Shown one piece after another: positions 1 to 10,698 of a stretch of 64,000 bases of DNA. Numbering within the stretch: position 1 is the first letter of the stretch; every line of letters starts with the position of its first letter. Origin of the DNA: Pricia antarctica (GTDB lineage: Bacteria; Bacteroidota; Bacteroidia; Flavobacteriales; Flavobacteriaceae); assembly GCF_900101815.1 (NCBI RefSeq), contig NZ_FNAO01000003.1:248001-312000 (forward strand), in the 5' to 3' direction. Made by a program: the position numbers and the translations under genes. The notes below the pieces were generated by a model. That model saw nothing but the letters and a program-made list of their open reading frames with translations. It was not told the origin of the DNA and made no database searches.

Positions 1-1498
<1,498 letters not shown>

Positions 1499-1581
1499 TT
1501 TTGACTTTACTGTGTTTTGGCTATTCTACAAGCAGCCCCCATCCAAAAAAAGGGATGCCTACTATACCTATATTATATTAC

Positions 1582-2058
1582 TTAAAATCTAAAGTGGGAG
1601 AACGCCTTATTGGCCTCTGCCATTTTATGTGTATCGACACGTTTTTTAACCGCGGCGCCTTCTTCTTTTGAAGCGGCCAAAACCTCGGCGGCCAACTTTT
1701 GGGCCATTCCTTTTTCATTGCGCTTTCTCGAATAGCTGATCAACCATTTCATAGCAGTCGAAATCTTTCTATCCGGACGGATCTGCATAGGAATCTGGAA
1801 CGTTGCGCCCCCTACCCTTCTGCTCCGCACCTCGACGTGGGGCATAACATTCGAAAGGGCATCCTTCCAAAGTTCCAAGGAAGTTTTTTCCTCATCGTTC
1901 TTTTTTTCCTCTACAATATCCATTGCATCATAGAACACACTAAAAGCGACTGATTTTTTTCCGTCCCACATCATCATGTTCACGAAACGTGTCACCAGTT
2001 GATCGTTGAACCGGGGATCCGGCAACAAGGGTCTTTTTTTTGCCTGTTTTTTTCTCAT
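1582..2058 (-). CDS. rpsG: 30S ribosomal protein S7
   Basis: S7 is a primary 16S rRNA-binding protein that nucleates assembly of the 30S head and lies near the decoding centre and the E site. The 158-residue product begins [20 protein letters not shown] and has the typical S7 stretch [14 protein letters not shown]. It ends with a basic [15 protein letters not shown] tail. The length fits bacterial S7 of about 156 residues. It sits between rpsL and fusA on the minus strand, the standard str-operon order. In many bacteria S7 represses its own operon by binding mRNA, but no such site is obvious here. The 94-base gap to rpsL holds short reiterated words of the ACAAGTT/CAGGTT type. Confidence 0.98.
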   Translation of the reverse strand: MRKKQAKKRPLLPDPRFNDQLVTRFVNMMMWDGKKSVAFSVFYDAMDIVEEKKNDEEKTSLELWKDALSNVMPHVEVRSRRVGGATFQIPMQIRPDRKISTAMKWLISYSRKRNEKGMAQKLAAEVLAASKEEGAAVKKRVDTHKMAEANKAFSHFRF

Positions 2059-2152
2059 TCTTACAAGTTTCAGATAGAAGGTTACAAGTTACAGGTTGAA
2101 GTTTCAAAACATTTTAACTCCGTACCCCTAACCTTTACACCTTGTACCTCTT

Positions 2153-2527
2153 TTAATTTTTGGGTCTTTTTGCTCCGTATTTCGATCTTCGTTGGGTTCT
2201 ACCCGCAACACCTGCGGTATCTAAGGCACCCCGAACGATATGATATCGAACTCCTGGCAAATCTTTTACCCTTCCGCCCCTTACCAATACTATCGAGTGC
2301 TCTTGGAGGTTATGTCCTTCGCCGGGTATGTAAGCGTTCACTTCCTTCCCGTTCGTCAATCGAACACGGGCCACTTTTCTCATGGCCGAGTTCGGTTTCT
2401 TGGGTGTGGTCGTGTAAACACGTGTACAAACGCCCCTGCGCTGGGGACACGAATCCAAAGCCGCCGATTTGCTCTTCTTGGCAATCGTGGACCTTCCTTT
2501 TCGTACTAATTGTGAAATTGTTGGCAT
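2153..2527 (-). CDS. rpsL: 30S ribosomal protein S12
   Basis: S12 lies at the decoding centre of the 30S subunit and affects translational accuracy; streptomycin-resistance changes map here in many bacteria. The 124-residue product begins [20 protein letters not shown] and carries the conserved loops [19 protein letters not shown] and [12 protein letters not shown]. In the first loop the lysine that mutates to resistance (PKKPNSA) is the wild-type K. The start ATG at 2525-2527 follows a good promoter by about 45 bases. It is the first gene of the rpsL-rpsG-fusA operon. Confidence 0.98.
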   Translation of the reverse strand: MPTISQLVRKGRSTIAKKSKSAALDSCPQRRGVCTRVYTTTPKKPNSAMRKVARVRLTNGKEVNAYIPGEGHNLQEHSIVLVRGGRVKDLPGVRYHIVRGALDTAGVAGRTQRRSKYGAKRPKN

Positions 2528-2571
2528 ACTAACTATATGTATGAAAAATTAACCCTTTGTTTAAGGGCTGG

Positions 2572-2602
2572 CAAATGTAAGACTATTTCATAGAAATTCA
2601 AA
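2572..2602 (-). promoter_or_regulatory. Promoter of the rpsL-rpsG-fusA operon
   Basis: On the minus strand TTTG (2602-2599) is followed after exactly 19 bases by TACATTTG (2579-2572). This is a full match to the Bacteroidota housekeeping consensus TTTG-N19-21-TAnnTTTG. Transcription should start near 2566. The leader before the rpsL ATG then contains a small inverted repeat, CCCTT with AAGGG around a five-base loop (2553-2567), which might form a leader hairpin. Confidence 0.85.
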
Positions 2603-3043
2603 TCGTGGGGGAATTATTTTAAAGGTTTTTTTTAAAGACTGTTTTTTACATCACAACCAGGCTCAACATCATCTTCTTAACATGTTTTTTTATTCGGATA
2701 AAATGGATAATACACCTGAGCAAGGAAAACTTATGAATTAAAGAAATATTCCTAACACCTATCAAAGCCACCAAACCCATATAAGGGTCGCCTATCTCAT
2801 TCAAAACCCCAAAACCTTCTCTCAAAACCAAAATAAATAACTACTCTATCACATTTATTACGAACGGCATCCCAAAATCAAATATTTGCATAATTCGTAA
2901 TTGGTTAACAACTTCGCTCAATAATAGTCGATTTGATATTATGTAATATGCAAAATTGTTACAAATAGAACACACAACACCGCCTTGGCAATGGAAATTT
3001 AACAATCAAAAAGCTATGCGTGCATAACTTAATGTTAAAAATA
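2603..3043. other. Intergenic region between the str operon and the susC gene
   Basis: This AT-rich stretch between divergent transcription units has no convincing gene. A 61-codon open frame on the minus strand (2646-2831) has no recognisable family and no promoter box. The right part contains the palindrome-like site TATGCGTGCATA at 3015-3026, described separately, and the start of the susC promoter region. Confidence 0.5.
3015..3026. promoter_or_regulatory. Palindromic site TATGCGTGCATA upstream of susC
   Basis: This 12-base site differs from the perfect palindrome TATGCATGCATA by one base. It lies 18 bases upstream of the -33 element of the susC promoter. A perfect copy occurs at 56557-56568 upstream of another outer-membrane or lipoprotein gene. 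The shared sequence, followed by AA and a T-rich run in both places, suggests a common regulator-binding site. The regulator is unknown. Confidence 0.45.
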
Positions 3044-3075
3044 CTTGGATAATTAACTTAGATCTAGCACTTTTG
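3044..3075 (+). promoter_or_regulatory. Probable promoter of the susC-susD operon
   Basis: CTTG (3044-3047) and CACTTTTG (3068-3075) are 20 bases apart. The second box matches TAnnTTTG in seven of eight positions counting the free bases. The predicted transcription start near 3081 leaves a leader of about 20 bases before the susC ATG at 3103. Confidence 0.6.
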
Positions 3076-3102
3076 CGTTAAGCTAATTCAAATAAACATA
3101 AA

Positions 3103-6100
3103 ATGAGAGCAAGACACAAAGGATTGCTGACGCTTTTACTGGCGTTAGTCGTGCAATTATCTTTTGCACAAGAAAAATCGGTGACCGGTACGGTGACGGA
3201 TCAAAATGGCCTCCCGTTACCCGGGGTCAATATTTTAGTTCAAGGTACTACCAATGGTACCCAAACTGATTTTGATGGGAATTATACGATTTCCGCAAAT
3301 GAAGGAGACGTACTTCTATTTACGTATATCGGACAAGCCGATAAAGCGGAAACTATTGGCGCGAGCGACACCGTCGATGTGCAGATGGTAGAAGACGCAC
3401 AGGCGCTGGATGAAGTTGTGGTTACAGCCTTGGGCATTTCCAAGGAGAAACAAGCGCTGGGTTATGCTACTACCCAAGTTACGGGAGATGAAGTAAATAC
3501 GGCTAAGGAAACTAACTTTATCAACTCGCTTTCCGGTAAGGTTGCGGGCCTTGATATCAAGAAAAGTAGCTCACTTGGTGGATCTTCCAATATTATTCTT
3601 CGCGGGTATACTTCCCTTACGGGGAATAACCAGCCTCTATTTGTTGTTGATGGCACTCCAATCGGCAACGATAATGCCATATCAACAGATCAGGATACCG
3701 GTCGAGGGGGCTACGATTATGGTAATGCTGCAATGGACATCAACCCCGAAGACATTGAATCGGTAAACGTACTAAAAGGTGCGGCCGCCTCTAACCTTTA
3801 CGGATCGCGAGCTGCAAACGGCGTTATTATCGTTACAACGAAGAAGGGGTCGAAAAGCAAAGGGCTTGGTATTACCATTAATTCGGGTGTTACCTTGGCC
3901 AATTATGATAAGGACACTTTTCCTAAATACCAAAATCAGTATGGTGCCGGTTACGGACCTTTCTACGGAAACGGCCCAGGTGATTATTTTTCCGCATTGG
4001 ATGTCGATGGTGACGGTGTTGATGATTTAACTACGCCTTTTACGGAGGACGCTTCACAAGGTGGCGCCTTTGACCCTAATTTATTGGTATACCAATGGGA
4101 TGCCTTTTATCCCGAATCCCCGAACTATCTTCAAGCGACCCCTTGGGTGGCCCGAAAACACGGTCCGGAATATATTTTTAATACCGGCGTTACCTTAAGC
4201 AATAGTGTTTCGGTATCCGCAGGTAGTGAAACCGGTTCCTTTCGTCTGGGCTATACCAGTCTTGACCAAACCGGTATTGTACCTAATAGTAAAATTAAAA
4301 GGAACAGTATCGATTTCAATGGCTCCCAACAATTATCCGAAAAACTTACTGCTGGCGTAAAAGCCACTTTCACCAAAACGGATGGTAAAGGCCGATATGG
4401 TACTGGCTATGATGGCAAAAACATCATGCAACAGTTTCGACAATGGAACCAGATTAACGTAGATTATAAACAACAAGAAGAAGCCTATTTCGATACAGGA
4501 CGTAATATTAGCTGGAACTATGGTGGTAATCCACTTACCCCGGAAGGACAGGCAGCCATTTTCTTTGATAACCCATATTTCACGCAATACGAGAATTATG
4601 AGACGGATACTAGAAACCGCCTATTCGGTAATATCAACCTGAACTATGATGCTACGGACTGGCTAAGTATCACTGGTCGAACTTCTTTAGATACCTATTC
4701 AGAGTTTCAAGAAGAAAGACTGGCGATTACCAGTGTGGGTGTATCCCAATATGAACGCGTTAACCGTACCTACACGGAACTTAATTACGATTTACTCTTC
4801 AACTATGATTTTGATTTAGCTGAAAAGCTTACGCTGGACGGTGTAATAGGTGCTACCGCACGTCAAAATAGCATCGAAGCGGTGAGAGCGTCCACTAGTG
4901 GTGGTTTGGTCGTTCCAAAATTATACTCTCTAAGCAATTCTGTTAACCTATTGGAGCCTCCAACAGAGGATTTAGACAAGCTAAAGCAGTATGGCTTTTT
5001 TGCCAACGCATCTTTCGCTTATGATGGTTTTCTATATCTAGATCTTTCAGGCCGTTATGATATTTCATCAACGCTACCAGAGGATAGCAATGGATTTTTC
5101 TATCCGGCGGTATCGACCTCTTTGGTCTTTTCCAAGCTCTTGAACGTAGATTGGTTATCATTGGGTAAATTTAGAGCTAATTACGCGCAAGTAGGTAACA
5201 GTACAAGACCATACCGCGTATTTGATACTTATTTTAGTCCAACTAACTTCTCTGTTCCTTTATTCTCGGTTGCGAGTCAAAAAAGTAACGATAATCTGGT
5301 GAATGAATTATCCGACTCGTTCGAGTTAGGATTGGAAATGACCTTTGCCAATAAGCGAGCAGGTTTTGATGTCTCTTATTATAAGACCAATACGATTGAT
5401 CAAATTTTTCCCGTTACAGTAAGCCGAGCAACCGGTTTTAGCTCAAGAGTTATCAATTCCGGGGAAGTTCAAAATGACGGTATTGAAGCCGCAGTCTTTG
5501 TGTCTCCGGTGAGAACCGAAGATTTTGAGTGGAGAATCAATGCTACCTGGGCCAAAAACAATAGTAAAGTAATTTCGCTATTTACAAATGAGACAACAGG
5601 TGAAAGTGTTGACAATGTTCAATTGGGCTCATTTCAAGGCGGTATCTCCGTTAATGCCACCGTGGGTGAACCTTACGGAAGCATTTGGGGATCTAATTTC
5701 ACCTATTTAAGGGATGCTGAGGGCAACATTACCAACCCTAGTCCGGTAATTAATGCGGAAACTGGGAAATATGTCCGGGATGCAACCCCCCAGCCCATTG
5801 GCGATATCAATCCCGAATGGAAAGGCGGTGTGAGCAATACGCTTACCTATAAGAACTTATCGTTCAGCTTTTTGATCGATGTGCAAAAAGGTGGCGATGT
5901 GTTCTCGTTAGATACTTGGTATGGTTTTGCAACGGGTGTTTATGATGTAACTGCTGGCTATAACGAACTTGGTAATCTCGTACGTGACCCGGTCGAAACT
6001 GGAGGCGGGATACTTTTAGAGGGTATCAATCCCGACGGAGCGCCGAATACCACACGAAGTTTGGTGGATTTCGAAAATGCATTAGGATATCGTTCGGCAC

Positions 6101-6366
6101 CCAATGCCTTGCATGTTTACGATGCTAGCTATGTCAAACTAAGGGAGATGACGTTGTCTTATAAATTACCGGCAGCGCTTCTTAAAAATATTCCTATTAA
6201 CAATATGACGTTCTCTTTAACGGGAAGAAATCTTTGGATTATCGACAAAAACATGCCCTATTCTGATCCGGAAGCTGGTTTAAGTGCCGGTAACCTTCAA
6301 GGGTATCAGTCCAGTCCGTATCCTACTTCTAAAGAATATGGTTTCAACATACGATTTGACTTTTAA
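3103..6366 (+). CDS. SusC/RagA-type TonB-linked outer-membrane receptor
   Basis: This is a TonB-dependent outer-membrane channel that, with its SusD partner, imports oligosaccharides, peptides or other nutrients. The 1087-residue product has a signal peptide (about residues 1-22, ending LSFAQ). A CarboxypepD-regulatory-like domain follows (about 25-105, VTGTVTDQNGLPLPGVNILV). The SusC-type plug (about 115-250) contains LSGKVAGLDI, the RG-type stretch NIILRGYTSL, FVVDGTPIGN and LYGSRAANGVIIVTTKKG. The beta-barrel ends in phenylalanine (IRFDF). No N-terminal FecR-interacting (STN) domain is seen, so it is probably not part of an ECF/anti-sigma signalling loop. It is followed after 10 bases by susD. 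No glycoside hydrolase lies nearby, so the substrate cannot be predicted. Confidence 0.95.
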   Translation: MRARHKGLLTLLLALVVQLSFAQEKSVTGTVTDQNGLPLPGVNILVQGTTNGTQTDFDGNYTISANEGDVLLFTYIGQADKAETIGASDTVDVQMVEDAQALDEVVVTALGISKEKQALGYATTQVTGDEVNTAKETNFINSLSGKVAGLDIKKSSSLGGSSNIILRGYTSLTGNNQPLFVVDGTPIGNDNAISTDQDTGRGGYDYGNAAMDINPEDIESVNVLKGAAASNLYGSRAANGVIIVTTKKGSKSKGLGITINSGVTLANYDKDTFPKYQNQYGAGYGPFYGNGPGDYFSALDVDGDGVDDLTTPFTEDASQGGAFDPNLLVYQWDAFYPESPNYLQATPWVARKHGPEYIFNTGVTLSNSVSVSAGSETGSFRLGYTSLDQTGIVPNSKIKRNSIDFNGSQQLSEKLTAGVKATFTKTDGKGRYGTGYDGKNIMQQFRQWNQINVDYKQQEEAYFDTGRNISWNYGGNPLTPEGQAAIFFDNPYFTQYENYETDTRNRLFGNINLNYDATDWLSITGRTSLDTYSEFQEERLAITSVGVSQYERVNRTYTELNYDLLFNYDFDLAEKLTLDGVIGATARQNSIEAVRASTSGGLVVPKLYSLSNSVNLLEPPTEDLDKLKQYGFFANASFAYDGFLYLDLSGRYDISSTLPEDSNGFFYPAVSTSLVFSKLLNVDWLSLGKFRANYAQVGNSTRPYRVFDTYFSPTNFSVPLFSVASQKSNDNLVNELSDSFELGLEMTFANKRAGFDVSYYKTNTIDQIFPVTVSRATGFSSRVINSGEVQNDGIEAAVFVSPVRTEDFEWRINATWAKNNSKVISLFTNETTGESVDNVQLGSFQGGISVNATVGEPYGSIWGSNFTYLRDAEGNITNPSPVINAETGKYVRDATPQPIGDINPEWKGGVSNTLTYKNLSFSFLIDVQKGGDVFSLDTWYGFATGVYDVTAGYNELGNLVRDPVETGGGILLEGINPDGAPNTTRSLVDFENALGYRSAPNALHVYDASYVKLREMTLSYKLPAALLKNIPINNMTFSLTGRNLWIIDKNMPYSDPEAGLSAGNLQGYQSSPYPTSKEYGFNIRFDF

Positions 6367-6376
6367 ACATACAACT

Positions 6377-7807
6377 ATGAAAAAACAGATAATATTATTT
6401 CTAACATTGTCATTGACAATCTCCTGTTCCGATTTTGGGGATTTAAATCAAGACCCGAAAGCAGCGACATCGGTACCGCCGGAAACACTGTACGCGAATG
6501 CCACAAGGAATCTTGTGGACCTTATGACCGAGAGCAGTGTCAACACTAATATTTTCCGCTTTATGGCGCAATCTTGGACATCGACAACGTACACCGATGA
6601 ACCTAACTATGACCTTAAGGTACGTGATCAGCCCGGTGATCATTGGGATACATCCTATCGCGATATCCTTAGGGATTTAGACGAATCGCGGAAGGTGATC
6701 AACGCAAGCGAGAACGGAGGGATTGACCCAGCAGTCATTCAAAACCAATTGGCCTCTATCAGTATCTTGGAAGTCTTTACGTATCACGTGCTGGTAGATG
6801 TTTTTGGTGATGTTCCCTTCACGCAAGCTTTGGACATCAACAACGTAAACCCAATGTACGATGACGATGCTGCAATCTATAGCGCAATTAGTACACAATT
6901 GAACGAAGCTATTAATAGCATTGATGTCAACGCGGGTTCTTTTGGAGCTTCCGATTACCTTTACGGTGGGGATATGGCTGGGTTTAAAAAATTCGCAAAT
7001 TCACTTAAATTAAGAATGGCGGTCCGTATTGCCCGTGTTGACGCCGGTACTGCGGCCACAATGGCTAGTGAAGCCATTGCAAGTGGAGTTTTCGAATCTA
7101 ATGCAGATAATGCCAACTTCCAATATTTAGATGGTTCGCCAAACGCCAACCCCGTTTGGACGGATTTAGTCGAAAGCGGAAGACAGGATTTTATTCCCTC
7201 CGATATTGTAGTTAATATTATGGTCGGTCTTGATGACCCAAGAATACCTATTTTCTTCAGACCCAATTTAGGTGAGGGAGTTTATAAAGGGGGTGCCTAC
7301 GGCGAAAACGCACCGTACGCCACCCACACCAATTTGGGTGATATATTCCATGAGCCTGATACCGAAGGTATTTTAATGGATTATCCAGAAGTTTCCTTTT
7401 TATTAGCGGAAGCCGAAGAATTAGGCCTTGCAGATCCAGCGGGTACTCCTGAGGAGAACTATAATGCTGCGGTAACTGCTTCCCTTGAATATTGGGGTGC
7501 GGAAGGTGCCGCGGCCTATCTTGCACAACCTAACGTGGCTTACGCAACCGCTTCAGGTTCGTGGCAAGAGACCGTAGCCGTGCAAAAATGGATACATCTT
7601 TTTAATAGAGGGTTTGAGGCCTGGACAACATATAGGCTATACGGAGCACCTGATCTTAAAACCACTCCATTTTCTAACGAGCAATCGCCAAGAAGATACA
7701 CCTACCCCAACGACGAACCATCGGTTAACGGACCCGGATATACGGCCGGTGCAAGCGCCATGGGAGGTGATGAAAAAACGTCTCGGGTATTTTGGGATGT
7801 TCCCTGA
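6377..7807 (+). CDS. SusD/RagB-family nutrient-binding lipoprotein
   Basis: This is the surface lipoprotein that caps the SusC channel and helps capture substrate. The start ATG at 6377 is chosen because it gives a lipoprotein signal, MKKQIILFLTLSLTISCSDF, with the lipobox cysteine at residue 17; the open frame itself reaches further upstream into susC. The 476-residue protein has the helical TPR-like core of the family. Short recognisable stretches are LSISILEVFTYHVLVDVFGDVPF (seen in part), DYPEVSFLLAEAEELG and the C-terminal RVFWDVP. Its size and this ending fit the shorter SusD-like 2 type. It lies 10 bases downstream of susC and ends just before a strong terminator. Confidence 0.93.
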   Translation: MKKQIILFLTLSLTISCSDFGDLNQDPKAATSVPPETLYANATRNLVDLMTESSVNTNIFRFMAQSWTSTTYTDEPNYDLKVRDQPGDHWDTSYRDILRDLDESRKVINASENGGIDPAVIQNQLASISILEVFTYHVLVDVFGDVPFTQALDINNVNPMYDDDAAIYSAISTQLNEAINSIDVNAGSFGASDYLYGGDMAGFKKFANSLKLRMAVRIARVDAGTAATMASEAIASGVFESNADNANFQYLDGSPNANPVWTDLVESGRQDFIPSDIVVNIMVGLDDPRIPIFFRPNLGEGVYKGGAYGENAPYATHTNLGDIFHEPDTEGILMDYPEVSFLLAEAEELGLADPAGTPEENYNAAVTASLEYWGAEGAAAYLAQPNVAYATASGSWQETVAVQKWIHLFNRGFEAWTTYRLYGAPDLKTTPFSNEQSPRRYTYPNDEPSVNGPGYTAGASAMGGDEKTSRVFWDVP

Positions 7808-7829
7808 TATCTAAATTGAATTCATTTTT

Positions 7830-7861
7830 AAAGCCTACTTTTACGAGTAGGCTTTTTTTTT
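7830..7861 (+). terminator. Rho-independent terminator after susD
   Basis: AAAGCCTACT (7830-7839) pairs perfectly with AGTAGGCTTT (7846-7855) around a six-base loop, followed by a run of T to 7861. It lies 23 bases after the susD stop and closes the susCD operon. Confidence 0.9.
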
Positions 7862-7961
7862 AAACTATCCCGAAATGCTTGATGACTGTTTGGACAGCTT
7901 GGCTTAATTTAAACGTGTTTTTCAACAATTATAGTTATATTTCGTATTCGAATCCATCGCA

Positions 7962-10685
7962 ATGCGCCCTAGTCGTTTCTTGATTACAATAACGGTATTT
8001 CTTCTTGTCCAATGTTCTTTTGCGCAAAGGGAAGCCAGTAGATGGTATTTTGGAAACGGTGCAGGGTTGGATTTTAACAGTGGTGTTCCCGTTGCCTTGA
8101 CCGATGGCCAACTGAATACCCATGAAGGCTGCTCGACCCTATCGGACCAAAACGGTAATCTTCTGTTTTATTCCAATGGTATAGAGGTCTGGGACAAGGC
8201 ACACCGATTAATGCCTAATGGCACTGGACTTTTAGGACACGAATCAAGTACACAATCGGCGATTATCATTCCGAAAGAAGGTTCCAAAACCCAATATTAC
8301 CTATTTACTGTAGATGAGCCTGACCCCGAAGAATCCGTCAATTATGGACTAAACTATACGCTGATAGACCTATCGTTACATAATGGTTTTGGCGATGTGG
8401 TCACTTCCGAAAAAAACATGCCTTTGATTACCTATAATCAAAGCGACCCTGCCGAAACGCTACTCAAATGCTCCGAAAAAATCACCGCGGTACAGCATAA
8501 TGATGAACGCTCCATCTGGGTTATCACCCATTTTAGGGATACTTTTTATGCTTTCGAAGTGGATGAAAATGGAGTCAACACCACACCGGTCACCAGCAAG
8601 ACCAACACGATCGTACCTACCGGTGGCTATAAACAAAATGGGATAGGTTACTTAAAGGTATCCCCTGATGGCAAGAAAATAGGAGTTGCCCATAGTCAGG
8701 TGAGTTCTAGTAATTACGCCGGCCCTAAACTACCGGGTATACAGACGGGTAAAGTGTTATTATACGATTTTGATGCCAATACGGGACGGGTTTCCAATGA
8801 GCTGACCCTGATGAGCAATAGCGTACCCTACGGCATTGAGTTTTCTCCAAAGTCTACCAAATTGTATACTACCGTTAACAATTATGAAAACGACGGACGG
8901 CCATTGGGTAGCTCCCTATACCAGTTCGACCTTTCCGCAAGCAACATTATAAAATCCAAAGAAGTGATCAGTAAGTCTACCAATGTCGCCGGGGGCCTGC
9001 AATTGGCCATCGATGGAAAAATCTATCGCGCCGGATATCCGGTCAGTGGATTTGGATTCAATATTTCGGTCATTGAGAATCCCGAATTGAAAGGGGCCTT
9101 ATGTAATTTTAAACAAAATACGGTTTCCCTTGATGGAAAAGCAGCTGAATTGGGGCTTCCCCCATACGTTCAATCCTTTTTCCTGTTAAAGTTCGAATTT
9201 ACCAATGTATGTTATGGAGATGCTACCGAGTTTATGATTACCGGGGATGCTCCTTTCGATTCCGTTGCGTGGGACTTTGGGGACGGAACCACCAGCACAG
9301 AAACATCCCCTAAACACACTTTCGATGCACCTGGAGACTATACGGTGTCACTGATAAGGTATGCAGGCGGTGTTGCATCCGACCCCGTATCCAAAGACAT
9401 CAACATCTACGACGCTCCTCAAGTACCGGCAGAAATGGCAGAATATTTTCAGTGTAACGAAGACCCGAACAAAAATGGTATAGGCATATTCAATCTGAAT
9501 CAAATCAACACCACCGTAAGTCTGGATACCGACCAGATCATAAACGTTTTTTATTACAAAGACCTCATAAGTGCAGAAGAGGATACCACAAATGCGAACG
9601 CATTAGCTTTTCAATACACCAACACCAAACCCGATGAAATTCTCGTGGCGAAAGTTGTAAACCCTATCAGTGGTTGCCAGAGTTATGCGGAAGTTCAATT
9701 AAAGATGAAACTTAGCGCCCGTTTGGACATAGCAAACATGAAAGGTTGCGATCTGGGCGATGGGAAGGGAGAATTTCACTTTGATTTAAAAAGGGAGGCT
9801 ATCAGTAACGAATTGAACCTCTCAGAAAGTAGTTCGATCCGGTTTTACACCTCTGAGAATAAAGCAAAAGTTGGCACCGAAGACTATTTGCCGGACACCT
9901 ATATCTCCGGCAGCGAGACCATATATGTTCGCATAGACCACGAAAATAGTTGTTATGGTTCCGGGAAATTCGACCTTGAAATAGAAGCGTTCGCCGTTGC
10001 AGCGAATCAAGAAGTGCTACTATGTGGTTCTGAAAACTACGGGACGACGCTTACCGCTGGCATTGATGTGGGCCCCGAAGACAAAAACACCTACCTTTGG
10101 TCGACCGGAGCCAGCACTTCTACTATTTCTATTAAAGAGTCCGGGAACTATTCCGTGATGGTAACCAATGCCATCGGGTGCACCTCAGAAAGCTTGATTT
10201 CGGTAATCGAGACCGAACTTCCAGAAATTGAGAATATCGCCGTTACGAATAATAGGCTCGAAGTATTCATGACCGGAAGTGGCCCCTATGAATATACGAT
10301 CAATGACAAAGATGGCACCTATCAAGAAAGTCCCATTTTTCAAAATTTACCTTCTGGAATCGTTACCGTGTTCGCAAGAAATAAGGATGGCTGTGGTATT
10401 ACGTCTCGCCAAGTATCGATTATTGCCTACCCTAAGTTCTTTACCCCTAATGGAGATCAAGTCAACGACTATTGGCAGTTAGATGGGTTGAGTTCTGAAT
10501 TTGACCTTCAGTCCCCGATTTTCATTTTCGACAGATTCGGCAGCCTTCTGGCCCAAATCGATCCTGTTTCGTCAGGTTGGGACGGAAACTTTAAAGGTCG
10601 ACCGCTCGTCTCCTCGGATTACTGGTTCAGCGTAGCATTAGATAACGGCAGAACACTCAGAGGCCATTTTACCCTAAAAAGATAA
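7962..10685 (+). CDS. T9SS-secreted protein with PKD domain and type B sorting domain
   Basis: This 907-residue protein is predicted to be exported by Sec and then by the type IX secretion system. It has a signal peptide (residues 1-22, FLLVQCSFAQ). An N-terminal region of about 400 residues resembles the beta-propeller-like start of flavobacterial gliding and adhesin proteins (RWYFGNGAGLDFNSG, KVSPDGKKIGVAHS, GIEFSPKSTKLY). A PKD domain follows at about 420-495 (AWDFGDGTTST, HTFDAPGDYTVSL). Then come cysteine-containing beta-sandwich modules, and last a type B C-terminal domain at about 825-907 (FFTPNGDQVNDYW, FDRFGSLL, GWDGNFKGRPL). The type B ending places it on the cell surface or outside the cell. 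No catalytic domain is recognised. The lipoprotein esterase gene follows after 13 bases, so the two are probably co-transcribed. Confidence 0.85.
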   Translation: MRPSRFLITITVFLLVQCSFAQREASRWYFGNGAGLDFNSGVPVALTDGQLNTHEGCSTLSDQNGNLLFYSNGIEVWDKAHRLMPNGTGLLGHESSTQSAIIIPKEGSKTQYYLFTVDEPDPEESVNYGLNYTLIDLSLHNGFGDVVTSEKNMPLITYNQSDPAETLLKCSEKITAVQHNDERSIWVITHFRDTFYAFEVDENGVNTTPVTSKTNTIVPTGGYKQNGIGYLKVSPDGKKIGVAHSQVSSSNYAGPKLPGIQTGKVLLYDFDANTGRVSNELTLMSNSVPYGIEFSPKSTKLYTTVNNYENDGRPLGSSLYQFDLSASNIIKSKEVISKSTNVAGGLQLAIDGKIYRAGYPVSGFGFNISVIENPELKGALCNFKQNTVSLDGKAAELGLPPYVQSFFLLKFEFTNVCYGDATEFMITGDAPFDSVAWDFGDGTTSTETSPKHTFDAPGDYTVSLIRYAGGVASDPVSKDINIYDAPQVPAEMAEYFQCNEDPNKNGIGIFNLNQINTTVSLDTDQIINVFYYKDLISAEEDTTNANALAFQYTNTKPDEILVAKVVNPISGCQSYAEVQLKMKLSARLDIANMKGCDLGDGKGEFHFDLKREAISNELNLSESSSIRFYTSENKAKVGTEDYLPDTYISGSETIYVRIDHENSCYGSGKFDLEIEAFAVAANQEVLLCGSENYGTTLTAGIDVGPEDKNTYLWSTGASTSTISIKESGNYSVMVTNAIGCTSESLISVIETELPEIENIAVTNNRLEVFMTGSGPYEYTINDKDGTYQESPIFQNLPSGIVTVFARNKDGCGITSRQVSIIAYPKFFTPNGDQVNDYWQLDGLSSEFDLQSPIFIFDRFGSLLAQIDPVSSGWDGNFKGRPLVSSDYWFSVALDNGRTLRGHFTLKR

Positions 10686-10698
10686 TACACCTATCGCT

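Noticed and set aside
2646-2831. A 61-codon open frame in the gap before susC
   Set aside because: No promoter box, no family, and composition like the rest of the gap.
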